64,000 bases of DNA from Actinomadura flavalba DSM 45200. GTDB taxonomy: Bacteria > Actinomycetota > Actinomycetes > Streptosporangiales > Streptosporangiaceae. How positions within the stretch are numbered: the stretch's first letter is position 1; each line of letters begins with the position of its first letter. Both the position numbers and the translations under genes were made by a program. Shown here one piece after another: positions 46,086-53,374 of this stretch. The notes under the pieces were generated by a model. The model had not been told where the DNA came from and did not search any database. It was given only the letters and a program-made list of their open reading frames with translations. The stretch lies in NCBI RefSeq assembly GCF_000374305.1, contig NZ_KB894096.1:372001-436000 (forward strand), in the 5' to 3' direction.

Positions 46086-46415
46086 GTGAAGGTCAATCCA
46101 CGCCGCGTCGCCGACGTCCACACCGTCACCGACGCGCCCCGGCCGCTCTCGCTGGACATCGCGTCCCGCCAGCGCCGCTACCTGATGTCCATGGGCATCC
46201 GCACGGGCTGCTTCCTCGCCGCGATCCTCACGGCCGTCGCGGGCGCGCCGTTCGCGGTCGTGCTGGGGCTCGTCCTCGGAGCGGTCTTCCTGCCCTACGT
46301 CGCGGTCGTGGTCGCCAACGCCGGACGCGAGCCGGTGGCGCGCGGCAGCTTCGGCACGCCGCAAAGCCAGCACGACAAGGCCGTTTCCGGACAGCGACCA
46401 GAAATCGGGTCGTGA
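46086..46415 (+). CDS. DUF3099 family small membrane protein
   Basis: 109 residues with two adjacent membrane helices (about residues 38-55 and 58-76) between a basic N-terminus (SRQRRYLMSMGIRTG) and a polar tail, the layout of the actinobacterial DUF3099 family. Function is unknown. The GTG start follows a TACCGT box by 6 nt. It lies directly upstream of the 6C-like RNA. Confidence 0.8.
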   Translation: MKVNPRRVADVHTVTDAPRPLSLDIASRQRRYLMSMGIRTGCFLAAILTAVAGAPFAVVLGLVLGAVFLPYVAVVVANAGREPVARGSFGTPQSQHDKAVSGQRPEIGS

Positions 46416-46422
46416 CATTCTC

Positions 46423-46454
46423 TTGACTAAGGACGGGGGGTTTCGGTGTACGAT
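46423..46454 (+). promoter_or_regulatory. Candidate promoter of the 6C-like RNA
   Basis: TTGACT (46423-46428) and TACGAT (46449-46454). The 20-nt spacer is longer than the usual 17-18, so one of the boxes may be displaced. Expected transcript start is near 46461, just before the first hairpin. Confidence 0.45.
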
Positions 46455-46460
46455 TTGTAC

Positions 46461-46572
46461 TGGCGCTCTGGTCCCCCGTCGGGGCGCCACTGCCGGTGTT
46501 CCGGGCCCCCGTCGGAACACCGATGATGCGGCGCCGGGTGGATTGCCCCCGTATCCACCCGGCGCCGCTTTT
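46461..46572 (+). ncRNA. Small RNA with C-rich hairpin loops, 6C RNA-like
   Basis: About 112 nt without an ORF. Three hairpins each expose a run of five C in the loop. Hairpin 1 is TGGCGC/GCGCCA (46461-46466 with 46484-46489), loop containing GTCCCCCGTC. Hairpin 2 is a perfect 9-bp CGGTGTTCC stem (46494-46502 with 46514-46522), loop GGGCCCCCGTC. Hairpin 3 is a perfect 16-bp stem (46528-46543 with 46553-46568), loop TGCCCCCGT, followed by TTTT, so it is an intrinsic terminator, the only one with a U-tract that I see in this window. C-rich loops in consecutive hairpins define the actinobacterial 6C RNA (mycobacterial B11), a regulator that pairs with G-rich mRNA leaders. Assignment rests on structure, not on an alignment. 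Confidence 0.72.
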
Positions 46573-46740
46573 AACTTTCCTGGATGATCTTCGCGGCGCG
46601 CCGGGCCGTCCCGGCGGCCTCGCGCCGCCCCTTCGCGGGCTCACCCCGGCGCCACGTTGTCGTTACCCCCCATGCGCGTCGCGGCGGCGCCGTCCCCCTC
46701 TCCCCGGACCCCGGTGTGCGCCCGCGCACGTCCGACAAAT

Positions 46741-46755
46741 TAGAATCTCGTTCCA
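46741..46755. promoter_or_regulatory. Imperfect palindrome upstream of acyl-CoA dehydrogenase
   Basis: TAGAATCTCGTTCCA has GAA and TTC half-sites and a TAGAAT that could also act as -10. It resembles TetR-type operators found before lipid-metabolism genes (KstR-like GAAC/GTTC arms). There is no tetR gene nearby. Confidence 0.3.
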
Positions 46756-46785
46756 GAACTGAGGATGACCGAGGGAGGGCGGGCC

Positions 46786-47937
46786 ATGCGCCGCACGCTG
46801 TACAACGAGGACCACGAGGCGTTCCGGGAGACCATCCGGGACTTCATCGAGGCCGAGGTCGCGCCGGTGTACGACCAGTGGGAGCACGACGGGCACCCGC
46901 CGCGCGACTTCTACCGCAAGCTCGGCGAACTGGGCGTCTTCGGCATCCAGGTGCCCGAGGAGTACGGCGGCGCGGGCGAGACGAGCTTCAAGTACCAGGC
47001 CGTCGTCTCGGAGGAGTGCGCCCGCGCGGCCGTCAGCTTCGGCGGCTACGGCGTGCACGTCAACCTCGTCCTGCCGTACCTGCTCAAGTACGGCGACGAG
47101 GAGCAGAAGCGGCGCTGGCTGCCGCCGTTCGTCTCCGGCGAGATGATGACGGCCATCGCGATGACCGAGCCGGGCACCGGCTCGGACCTGGCGGGCATGC
47201 AGACGACCGCCAGGCGCGACGGCGACCACTACGTCCTCAACGGCGCCAAGACGTTCATCACCGGCGGCGTGCTCGCCGACCGGATGCTCGTCGTCGCCCG
47301 CACCTCCCCCGCCGACCCCGAGAACCGCCGGGCCGGGCTGTCGATCTTCGTGGTGGACACCACGAGCGAGGGCTACGCGGTCGGCCGCAAGCTGGAGAAG
47401 ATCGGGCTGCGCAGCTCCGACACCGCCGAGCTGTCGTTCAGCGACGTGCGCGTCCCGGTCGAGGACCTGCTCGGCGAGGAGGGGCGCGGGTTCGAGTACC
47501 TGACGCACAACCTGGCCGAGGAGCGGCTCGGCATCGCCGTGACATCGTACGCGTCGGCCGCCGCGGCGGTGGAGTTCGCGCGCCGGTACGTCAAGGACCG
47601 CACCGTGTTCGGGCGGCCCGTCGCCGCGTTCCAGAACACCAAGTTCGTGCTGGCCGAGTGCGCCACCGACGTCGAGGCCGCCCGCTCGCTGGTCGACCGC
47701 GCGATCGAGGCGCTGGACGCCGGTGAGCTGACGCCCGCCGACGCCGCCGTCACCAAGCTGTTCTGCACCGAGGCGCAGGCCCGCGTGGTCGACAAGTGCC
47801 TCCAGCTCCACGGCGGCTACGGCTACATCCTGGAGTACCCGATCGCCCGCCTGTACACCGACGCCCGCGTCGCCCGCATCTACGGCGGCACCAGCGAGGT
47901 GCTCAAGACGATCATCGCCAAGGACATCGGCGTCTGA
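46786..47937 (+). CDS. Acyl-CoA dehydrogenase
   Basis: FAD-dependent alpha,beta-dehydrogenation of an acyl-CoA; 383 residues. It has all three domains with signatures such as IAMTEPGTGSDLAGMQTTA (FAD/substrate), EERLGIAVTSYASAAAAVEFA, and the C-terminal LQLHGGYGYILEYPIARLYTDARV and IYGGTSEV. Chain-length preference cannot be read; the adjacent fused isobutyryl-CoA mutase cluster suggests short or branched substrates. ATG 46786 with GGGAGG is preferred over ATG 46765. Confidence 0.92.
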   Translation: MRRTLYNEDHEAFRETIRDFIEAEVAPVYDQWEHDGHPPRDFYRKLGELGVFGIQVPEEYGGAGETSFKYQAVVSEECARAAVSFGGYGVHVNLVLPYLLKYGDEEQKRRWLPPFVSGEMMTAIAMTEPGTGSDLAGMQTTARRDGDHYVLNGAKTFITGGVLADRMLVVARTSPADPENRRAGLSIFVVDTTSEGYAVGRKLEKIGLRSSDTAELSFSDVRVPVEDLLGEEGRGFEYLTHNLAEERLGIAVTSYASAAAAVEFARRYVKDRTVFGRPVAAFQNTKFVLAECATDVEAARSLVDRAIEALDAGELTPADAAVTKLFCTEAQARVVDKCLQLHGGYGYILEYPIARLYTDARVARIYGGTSEVLKTIIAKDIGV

Positions 47938-47949
47938 TCACCGGCACCC

Positions 47950-47975
47950 CCGCCCGCCCGGGTCCGGGCGGGCGG
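47950..47975. terminator. Bidirectional terminator between acyl-CoA dehydrogenase and receptor-like gene
   Basis: Perfect 11-bp stem CCGCCCGCCCG with its complement and GGTC loop, lying between the convergent stops at 47937 and 47979. Confidence 0.6.
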
Positions 47976-47978
47976 CGG

Positions 47979-48722
47979 TCAGCCCCGGGGCGGGAGCGGG
48001 GCGTCCAGGGCGGCGCGCAGCGCGGCCGGGGCGGCGGCCAGGCTGGGGCCGTACCAGGTGAGGTACCGGCCGCTGACCAGGGCGCAGGGCAGGTCGGGGA
48101 ACGCCTCGGGGCCGTCGTCGGCGGTGAACAGGTAGGGCTCGTCGGGCAGGACGGCCAGGTCGGCGCCGGAGGCGTTCAGCTCGTCCAGCGGGATCTTCGG
48201 ATAGCGCTCGGCGTGGGCCGCGTACACGTTGGTGACGCCGAGGCGGGCCAGCACGTCGCCGGTGAAGGTGCCGTGCCCGGCGACCATCCACGGGCGGCGC
48301 CAGATCGGGACGATCGCGCGGCGCGGCTCGCCCGGCGGCACGTCCGCCCAGGCGCGTTCGGCGGCGGCCAGCCACGCCGGGACCGGCAGGCCGCAGCCGT
48401 CGGTGAGCATCGCGCGGAGCTGGACGAACGCCTCGTCCACGGTGCGGATGTCGGTGAGCCAGACGCGCAGGCCCCGGGCGCGCAGCGCGTCCAGGTCGGC
48501 GGGGCGGTTCTCCTCGGCGTTGGCCAGGACGAGATCGGGGCGAAGCCCGGTGATCGCGTCCACGTCGGGGTTCTTGGTGCCCCGGACGCGGGCGACGTCC
48601 AGTCCGGCGGGGTGGGTGCACCAGTCGGTCGCGCCGACCAGCAGCCCGGGCGCCGTCGCCGCCAGCGACTCGGTGAGCGACGGGACGAGCGACACCACCC
48701 GCCGCACCGGCGGCGGCGTCAC
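47979..48722 (-). CDS. Helical-backbone metal/cobalamin receptor-like protein without signal peptide
   Basis: 247 residues of the class III solute-binding fold used by BtuF and siderophore receptors: N-terminal VVSLVPSLTESLAATAP, GATDWCTHPAG, RPDLVLANAEENR, and LARLGVTNVYA. There is no signal peptide or lipobox, and no permease or ATPase gene, so it is unlikely to be a transport receptor. The GTG overlaps the icmF stop as GTGA, so it is made with the B12-dependent mutase. A role in cobalamin handling for IcmF is a reasonable inference. Confidence 0.78.
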   Translation of the reverse strand: MTPPPVRRVVSLVPSLTESLAATAPGLLVGATDWCTHPAGLDVARVRGTKNPDVDAITGLRPDLVLANAEENRPADLDALRARGLRVWLTDIRTVDEAFVQLRAMLTDGCGLPVPAWLAAAERAWADVPPGEPRRAIVPIWRRPWMVAGHGTFTGDVLARLGVTNVYAAHAERYPKIPLDELNASGADLAVLPDEPYLFTADDGPEAFPDLPCALVSGRYLTWYGPSLAAAPAALRAALDAPLPPRG

Positions 48723-51700
48723 ACGTTCCGCCGGTACTGGCCGCCGACCTCGAAGAACGCGTCGGTGACCTGCTCCAGGCTGCACACGCGGGCGGCGTCC
48801 ATCAGGACGGCGAACACGTTCTCGCCGTCGCGGGCCGCCCGCTTGAGCCGGTCCAGCGCCGCGACGGCCTCGGCGCGGTGCGCGTCCTGGAAGGCGCGGA
48901 CGCGGTCGAGCTGCGACCGCTTCTCGGTCTCGGTGGCGCGGGCCAGTTCCAGCCCCGCCGCGTCCTGCTCCTCGCCCTCGGGGGCGCGGAAGGTGTTGAC
49001 GCCGATGATCGGGAGGGTGCCGTCGTGCTTGCGGCGCTCGTACAGCATCGACTCGTCCTGGATGCGGCCCCGCTGGTAGCCGGTCTCCATCGCGCCGAGG
49101 ACGCCGCCGCGCTCGCTGAGCCGGTCGAACTCGGCGAGCACGGCCGCCTCGACCAGGTCGGTCAGCTCGTCGATGACGAACGAGCCCTGGAGCGGGTTCT
49201 CGTTCATCGCCAGGCCCCATTCGCGGTTGATGATGAGCTGGATCGCCAGCGCGCGGCGCACCGACTCGGCGCTCGGGGTGGTGACGGCCTCGTCGTAGGC
49301 GTTGGTGTGCAGGCTGTTGCAGTTGTCGTAGATCGCGATGAGCGCCTGGAGCGTGGTGCGGATGTCGTTGAAGTTCATCTCCTGCGCGTGCAGGGAGCGG
49401 CCCGAGGTCTGCACGTGGTACTTGAGCTTCTGCCCGCGCTCGCCGGCGCCGTACCGGTCGCGCATCGCGACGGCCCAGATCCGGCGGGCGACGCGGCCGA
49501 GGACGCTGTACTCGGGGTCCATGCCGTTGGAGAAGAAGAACGACAGGTTCGGGGCGAAGTCGTCCACGTCCATGCCGCGCGCCAGGTAGGACTCCACGTA
49601 GGTGAAGCCGTTGGCCAGGGTGAACGCGAGCTGGCTGATGGGGTTCGCCCCGGCCTCGGCGATGTGGTAGCCGGAGATCGACACCGAGTAGAAGTTGCGG
49701 ACGCCCTGCTCGATGAACCACTGCTGGATGTCGCCCATCATCCGCAGCGAGAACTCGGTGGAGAAGATGCAGGTGTTCTGGCCCTGGTCCTCCTTGAGGA
49801 TGTCGGCCTGGACGGTGCCGCGCACGGTGGTGAGCACGCGGGTGCGCAGCTCGGCGTCCTGCGCGGCGTCCGGTTCGCGGCCGTGCTCGGCGCGGAACGC
49901 CTCGCGGGCCTGGTCGATCGCGGTGTTGAGGAAGAACGCCAGGATCGTGGGGGCCGGGCCGTTGATCGTCATGGAGACCGACGTGGTGGGCGCGGACAGG
50001 TCGAACCCGGCGTACAGCGCCTTCATGTCGTCCAGGGTGGCGACCGAGACGCCGGACGTGCCGACCTTGCCGTAGACGTCGGGGCTCTCGCCCGGGTCGC
50101 GGCCGTAGAGGGTGACCGAGTCGAACGCGGTGGACAGGCGGGTGGCGGGCTGGCCGTCCGACAGCAGCTTGAAGCGGCGGTTGGTGCGGAACGGGTCGCC
50201 CTCGCCCGCGAACATGCGGGCCGGGTCCTCGTTGTCGCGGCGGAACGCGAAGACCCCGGCGGTGAACGGGAAGCGGCCGGGCAGGTTCTCGGCGCGCAGG
50301 AACCGCAGCAGCTCACCGTGGTCGGTGTAGCGGGGCAGCGCGACGCGCGGGATGCGGCTGCCCGACAGCGACTCGCGGGCGAGGGTGGTGCGCAGCTCGC
50401 GGTCGCGGACCCGGACGACCTGCTCGTCGCCCGCGTACGCCGCGACGACGGCGGGCCAGCCGGCGACCAGCCCGGCGTCGGCGGGCGCGACGGCGCGGCG
50501 GGCGCCGTCCAGCAGCGCGTCCACCTCGGCCGTGTCGCTCAGCTCGGCGCGGACCTCCTCCAGCCGCTGGACGCGGCGGACGGCGGCGGCCTGCCGCGCG
50601 GTCTCGGCGTGGTAGCCGCGGACGGTCTCGGCGATCTCGGCCAGGTAGCGGACGCGGGCGGCCGGGATCGCCTGCGTGAGGCCGGTGGAGACGCGGGTCG
50701 CCGGAACGGGCAGCGTGCCCGGTTCCAGCGGCAGACCGTGCTCGGCGAGGCGGCCCGCGAGGTGCGCGTACAGGGCGGTGACGCCGTCGTCGTCGAAGGT
50801 GGCGGCGCTGGTGCCGAAGACGGGCATGTCGTCCGGCGCGGCGCCGAACGCCTCGCGGTTGCGGACGAGCTGGCGGGCGACGTCGCGCAGCGCGTCGGCG
50901 GCGCCGCGCCGCTCGAACTTGTTGATCGCGACGACGTCCGCGAAGTCCAGCATGTCGATCTTCTCGAGCTGGGAGGCGGCGCCGAACTCGGGCGTCATCA
51001 CGTACAGCGACACGTCCGCGAGCGGCGCGATCCCGGCGTCGCCCTGCCCGATGCCGGGCGTCTCCAGGACGACCAGGTCGTATCCGGCGGCGGCGCAGGC
51101 GGCGACCGTGTCCTCGATGCCGTCCGGCAGCTCGCGGGCGCCCCGGGTGGCCAGCGAGCGGAAGTAGACGTGGTCGCCGTCCAGGGCGTTCATGCGGATG
51201 CGGTCGCCGAGCAGGGCGCCGCCGCCGCGCCGCCGGGTCGGGTCGACGGCCAGGACGGCGACGCGCAGCTTGTCCTGCTGGTCCACGCGCAGCCGCCGGA
51301 CCAGCTCGTCGGTGAGCGAGGACTTGCCGGACCCGCCGGTGCCGGTGATGCCGAGGACGGGGACGCGGCGGCGCGCGGCGGCGGCGCGGAGCGCGTCGCG
51401 GTCGGCGTCCGGCAGCCGCCCGGCCTGGAGGCAGGTGATCGCGCGGGCGAGGGCGCGGCGGTCGCCGGACAGGACGGCGTCCAGCGCGGGCGGCGCGGCG
51501 GCCAGGTCCACGTCGCAGGACCGCACCAGCTCGTTGATCATGCCGGGGAGGCCGAGGCGGCGGCCGTCCTCCGGGGAGAAGATCCGCACCCCGGCGGCGG
51601 ACAGCCGGGCGATCTCGTCGGCGACGATGACGCCGCCGCCCCCGCCGAACACCCGCACCTCGCCCGCCCCGGCCTCGGCCAGCGCGGTCGCCAGGTACTC

Positions 51701-51940
51701 GAAGTACTCGACGTGGCCGCCCTGGTACGAGCTGATCGCGACGCCCTGGGCGTCCTCCTCCAGGACGGCGTCGACGACCTCGCGGACCGAGCGGTCGTGG
51801 CCGAGGTGGACGACCTCGGCGCCCTGGGACTGGAGGATGCGCCGCATGATGTTGATCGCGGCGTCGTGGCCGTCGAACAGGGCGGCGGCCGTCACGAACC
51901 GCACCGGGTGGACCGGTACGTGCTTGTCCTGGTCCGGCAT
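48719..51940 (-). CDS. icmF: Fused isobutyryl-CoA mutase IcmF
   Basis: Adenosylcobalamin-dependent isomerase that interconverts isobutyryl-CoA and n-butyryl-CoA. 1073 residues in the order that defines IcmF: B12 domain (FDGHDAAINIMRR, His25 ligand), a MeaB-like GTPase chaperone (P-loop GTGGSGKSS at 200-208, DPTRRRGGGALLGDRIRM, NKFE) and the mutase TIM barrel (FPFTAGVFAFRRD, where methylmalonyl-CoA mutase has Tyr in place of the first Phe, and MTINGPAPTILAFF). GGGGAGG lies 6 nt before the ATG. It is divergent from a MarR gene and followed by a cobalamin-receptor-like gene. Confidence 0.95.
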   Translation of the reverse strand: MPDQDKHVPVHPVRFVTAAALFDGHDAAINIMRRILQSQGAEVVHLGHDRSVREVVDAVLEEDAQGVAISSYQGGHVEYFEYLATALAEAGAGEVRVFGGGGGVIVADEIARLSAAGVRIFSPEDGRRLGLPGMINELVRSCDVDLAAAPPALDAVLSGDRRALARAITCLQAGRLPDADRDALRAAAARRRVPVLGITGTGGSGKSSLTDELVRRLRVDQQDKLRVAVLAVDPTRRRGGGALLGDRIRMNALDGDHVYFRSLATRGARELPDGIEDTVAACAAAGYDLVVLETPGIGQGDAGIAPLADVSLYVMTPEFGAASQLEKIDMLDFADVVAINKFERRGAADALRDVARQLVRNREAFGAAPDDMPVFGTSAATFDDDGVTALYAHLAGRLAEHGLPLEPGTLPVPATRVSTGLTQAIPAARVRYLAEIAETVRGYHAETARQAAAVRRVQRLEEVRAELSDTAEVDALLDGARRAVAPADAGLVAGWPAVVAAYAGDEQVVRVRDRELRTTLARESLSGSRIPRVALPRYTDHGELLRFLRAENLPGRFPFTAGVFAFRRDNEDPARMFAGEGDPFRTNRRFKLLSDGQPATRLSTAFDSVTLYGRDPGESPDVYGKVGTSGVSVATLDDMKALYAGFDLSAPTTSVSMTINGPAPTILAFFLNTAIDQAREAFRAEHGREPDAAQDAELRTRVLTTVRGTVQADILKEDQGQNTCIFSTEFSLRMMGDIQQWFIEQGVRNFYSVSISGYHIAEAGANPISQLAFTLANGFTYVESYLARGMDVDDFAPNLSFFFSNGMDPEYSVLGRVARRIWAVAMRDRYGAGERGQKLKYHVQTSGRSLHAQEMNFNDIRTTLQALIAIYDNCNSLHTNAYDEAVTTPSAESVRRALAIQLIINREWGLAMNENPLQGSFVIDELTDLVEAAVLAEFDRLSERGGVLGAMETGYQRGRIQDESMLYERRKHDGTLPIIGVNTFRAPEGEEQDAAGLELARATETEKRSQLDRVRAFQDAHRAEAVAALDRLKRAARDGENVFAVLMDAARVCSLEQVTDAFFEVGGQYRRNV

Positions 51941-51977
51941 GGCGGCCTCCCCGGCCTCGGCGCTTTGACTTCCAATA

Positions 51978-51990
51978 TTTGAACTTCAAA
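51978..51990. promoter_or_regulatory. Probable MarR operator in the icmF-marR divergent region
   Basis: TTTGAACTTCAAA is a perfect palindrome around a central C, a common MarR site form. A degraded second copy, TTTGACTTCCAA, lies 14 nt away (from 51964). The perfect site covers the icmF -10 edge and expected transcript start, so binding would repress icmF. Confidence 0.6.
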
Positions 51991-52016
51991 GTAATCGGGG
52001 TGCGGCGGCCGGTCAA
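51988..52016 (-). promoter_or_regulatory. icmF promoter
   Basis: TTGACC and TACTTT with a 17-nt spacer on the minus strand, about 50 nt before the icmF start. It is the best sigma-70-type promoter in the window and overlaps the palindrome at 51978-51990. Confidence 0.6.
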
Positions 52017-52032
52017 GCGGCCTCCGGTGGCA

Positions 52033-52038
52033 TACGGT
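52033..52038 (+). promoter_or_regulatory. -10 box of the leaderless marR gene
   Basis: TACGGT, 6 nt before GTG 52045, with no ribosome site. Confidence 0.45.
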
Positions 52039-52044
52039 GGTGCC

Positions 52045-52548
52045 GTGCCCACCAGCGAGCCGCTCGACCCCATCGCCGAGGCGCACCGCCAGTGGAGCGC
52101 CCGGTGGCCCGAGCACGCCGACCACATGGCCGCCGTCACCTCGGTGATGCGCGCCCAGCAGATCCTGCTCAGCCGCATCGAGTCCGCGCTGAAGCCCTGC
52201 GGCCTCACCTTCGCCGCCTACGAGGCGCTGCGGCTGCTCGCCTTCGCCCGGACCGGCGCGCTGCCGATGGGCAAGATGGGCCAGCGGCTCATGGTGCACG
52301 CCGCGTCCGTCACCAACGTCATCTCCCGGCTGGAGGCGCGCGGCCTGGTCACCCGCGGCCCCTCCCCCGCCGACCGGCGCGTCGTCCTCGCCGAGATCAC
52401 CCCCGCCGGGCGCGAGCTGGCCGAGACGGCCACCGCCGCGCTGCACGACGCCGGGTTCGGTGTCCCCGACCTCACCGCCGAGCAGGCGGAGGCGATCACC
52501 GGCGCGCTGCGCGCCGTCCGCGTCTCGGCCGGAGAGGTCGCCCCCTGA
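52045..52548 (+). CDS. MarR family transcriptional regulator
   Basis: 167 residues, winged helix DNA-binding protein that acts as a dimer. Signatures: LTFAAYEALRLLAFA, LMVHAASVTNVISRLEARGLVTR (recognition helix and wing) and SPADRRVVLAEITPAGRELAE. It diverges from icmF and has a palindromic site between them; autoregulation and control of icmF by an acyl-CoA ligand are inferred. The GTG is supported by a -10 box 6 nt upstream and is preferred to a longer form that starts in the operator. Confidence 0.9.
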   Translation: MPTSEPLDPIAEAHRQWSARWPEHADHMAAVTSVMRAQQILLSRIESALKPCGLTFAAYEALRLLAFARTGALPMGKMGQRLMVHAASVTNVISRLEARGLVTRGPSPADRRVVLAEITPAGRELAETATAALHDAGFGVPDLTAEQAEAITGALRAVRVSAGEVAP

Positions 52549-52579
52549 CCGGATTCCACGCGGACGCGTGCGACGGGCC

Positions 52580-52585
52580 TAATGT
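52580..52585 (+). promoter_or_regulatory. -10 box of leaderless tryptophan dioxygenase gene
   Basis: TAATGT, 6 nt before GTG 52592. Confidence 0.45.
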
Positions 52586-52591
52586 GGTCGG

Positions 52592-53374
52592 GTGACCGAT
52601 ATCACCTACGGCGGGTATCTCCGCCTCGACACGCTGCTGTCCTGCCAGGAGCCCCTCACCGACGCCCACGACGAGCCGCTGTTCATCGTCGTCCACCAGG
52701 TGTACGAGCTGTGGTTCAAGCAGATCCTGCACGAGACGGCGCGGCTCCAGCGGCGGCTGGAGGACGGCGACAGCGCCGGGACGCTGCACACCGCGCGGCG
52801 CGTCGCGACGATCCTCAAGACCGTCGTCGGCCAGCTCGACATCCTGGAGACGATGACGCCCCGGCAGTTCGCGGCGTTCCGGTCGGCGCTCGGCACCTCC
52901 AGCGGGTTCCAGTCGGCGCAGTTCCGCGAGATCGAGGCCGTCCTCGGCCGCCGCGCCCTGTCCCCCGCCGCGCTGCGCGACGACGCCCGGCTGCGGGCCG
53001 CCGCGACCCGCCGGTCGGTGTTCGACTCGCTGCTGCGCTACCTGGCCCGGCAGGGCCACCCGGTGCCCGCCGCCGCGCTGGAACGCGACACCGCGCGGCC
53101 GTGGACGCCGGACGGCGCCGTGCAGGCCGTGCTGCTGGCCGTCTACGAGGGCGAGGGCGGCCCGGCCGTCGAGGTGTGCGAGGCGCTGGTCGACCTGGAC
53201 GAGGGCGTGCAGGAGTGGCGGTACCGGCACCTGAAGATGGTCGAGCGGACGCTCGGCGCCCGGATCGGCACCGGCGGCTCGGCGGGCGCGGACTACCTGC
53301 GGTCGACGCTGGCGGCGCCCGCCTTCCCGGACCTGTGGGAGGTCCGGTCGCGGATCAGGGACGCTCCGCTGTAG
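52592..53374 (+). CDS. kynA: Tryptophan 2,3-dioxygenase
   Basis: Haem enzyme that opens the tryptophan ring to N-formylkynurenine, the first kynurenine-pathway step. 260 residues with the family start TYGGYLRLDTLLSCQEPL, FIVVHQVYELWFKQILHE (substrate-binding Phe, Tyr, His region), SGFQSAQFREIE, and the haem-ligand His in YRHLKMVERTLG followed by GTGGSAGADYL. No kynurenine formamidase or kynureninase gene is nearby. Its last 20 bases overlap the convergent MFS gene. Confidence 0.95.
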   Translation: MTDITYGGYLRLDTLLSCQEPLTDAHDEPLFIVVHQVYELWFKQILHETARLQRRLEDGDSAGTLHTARRVATILKTVVGQLDILETMTPRQFAAFRSALGTSSGFQSAQFREIEAVLGRRALSPAALRDDARLRAAATRRSVFDSLLRYLARQGHPVPAAALERDTARPWTPDGAVQAVLLAVYEGEGGPAVEVCEALVDLDEGVQEWRYRHLKMVERTLGARIGTGGSAGADYLRSTLAAPAFPDLWEVRSRIRDAPL

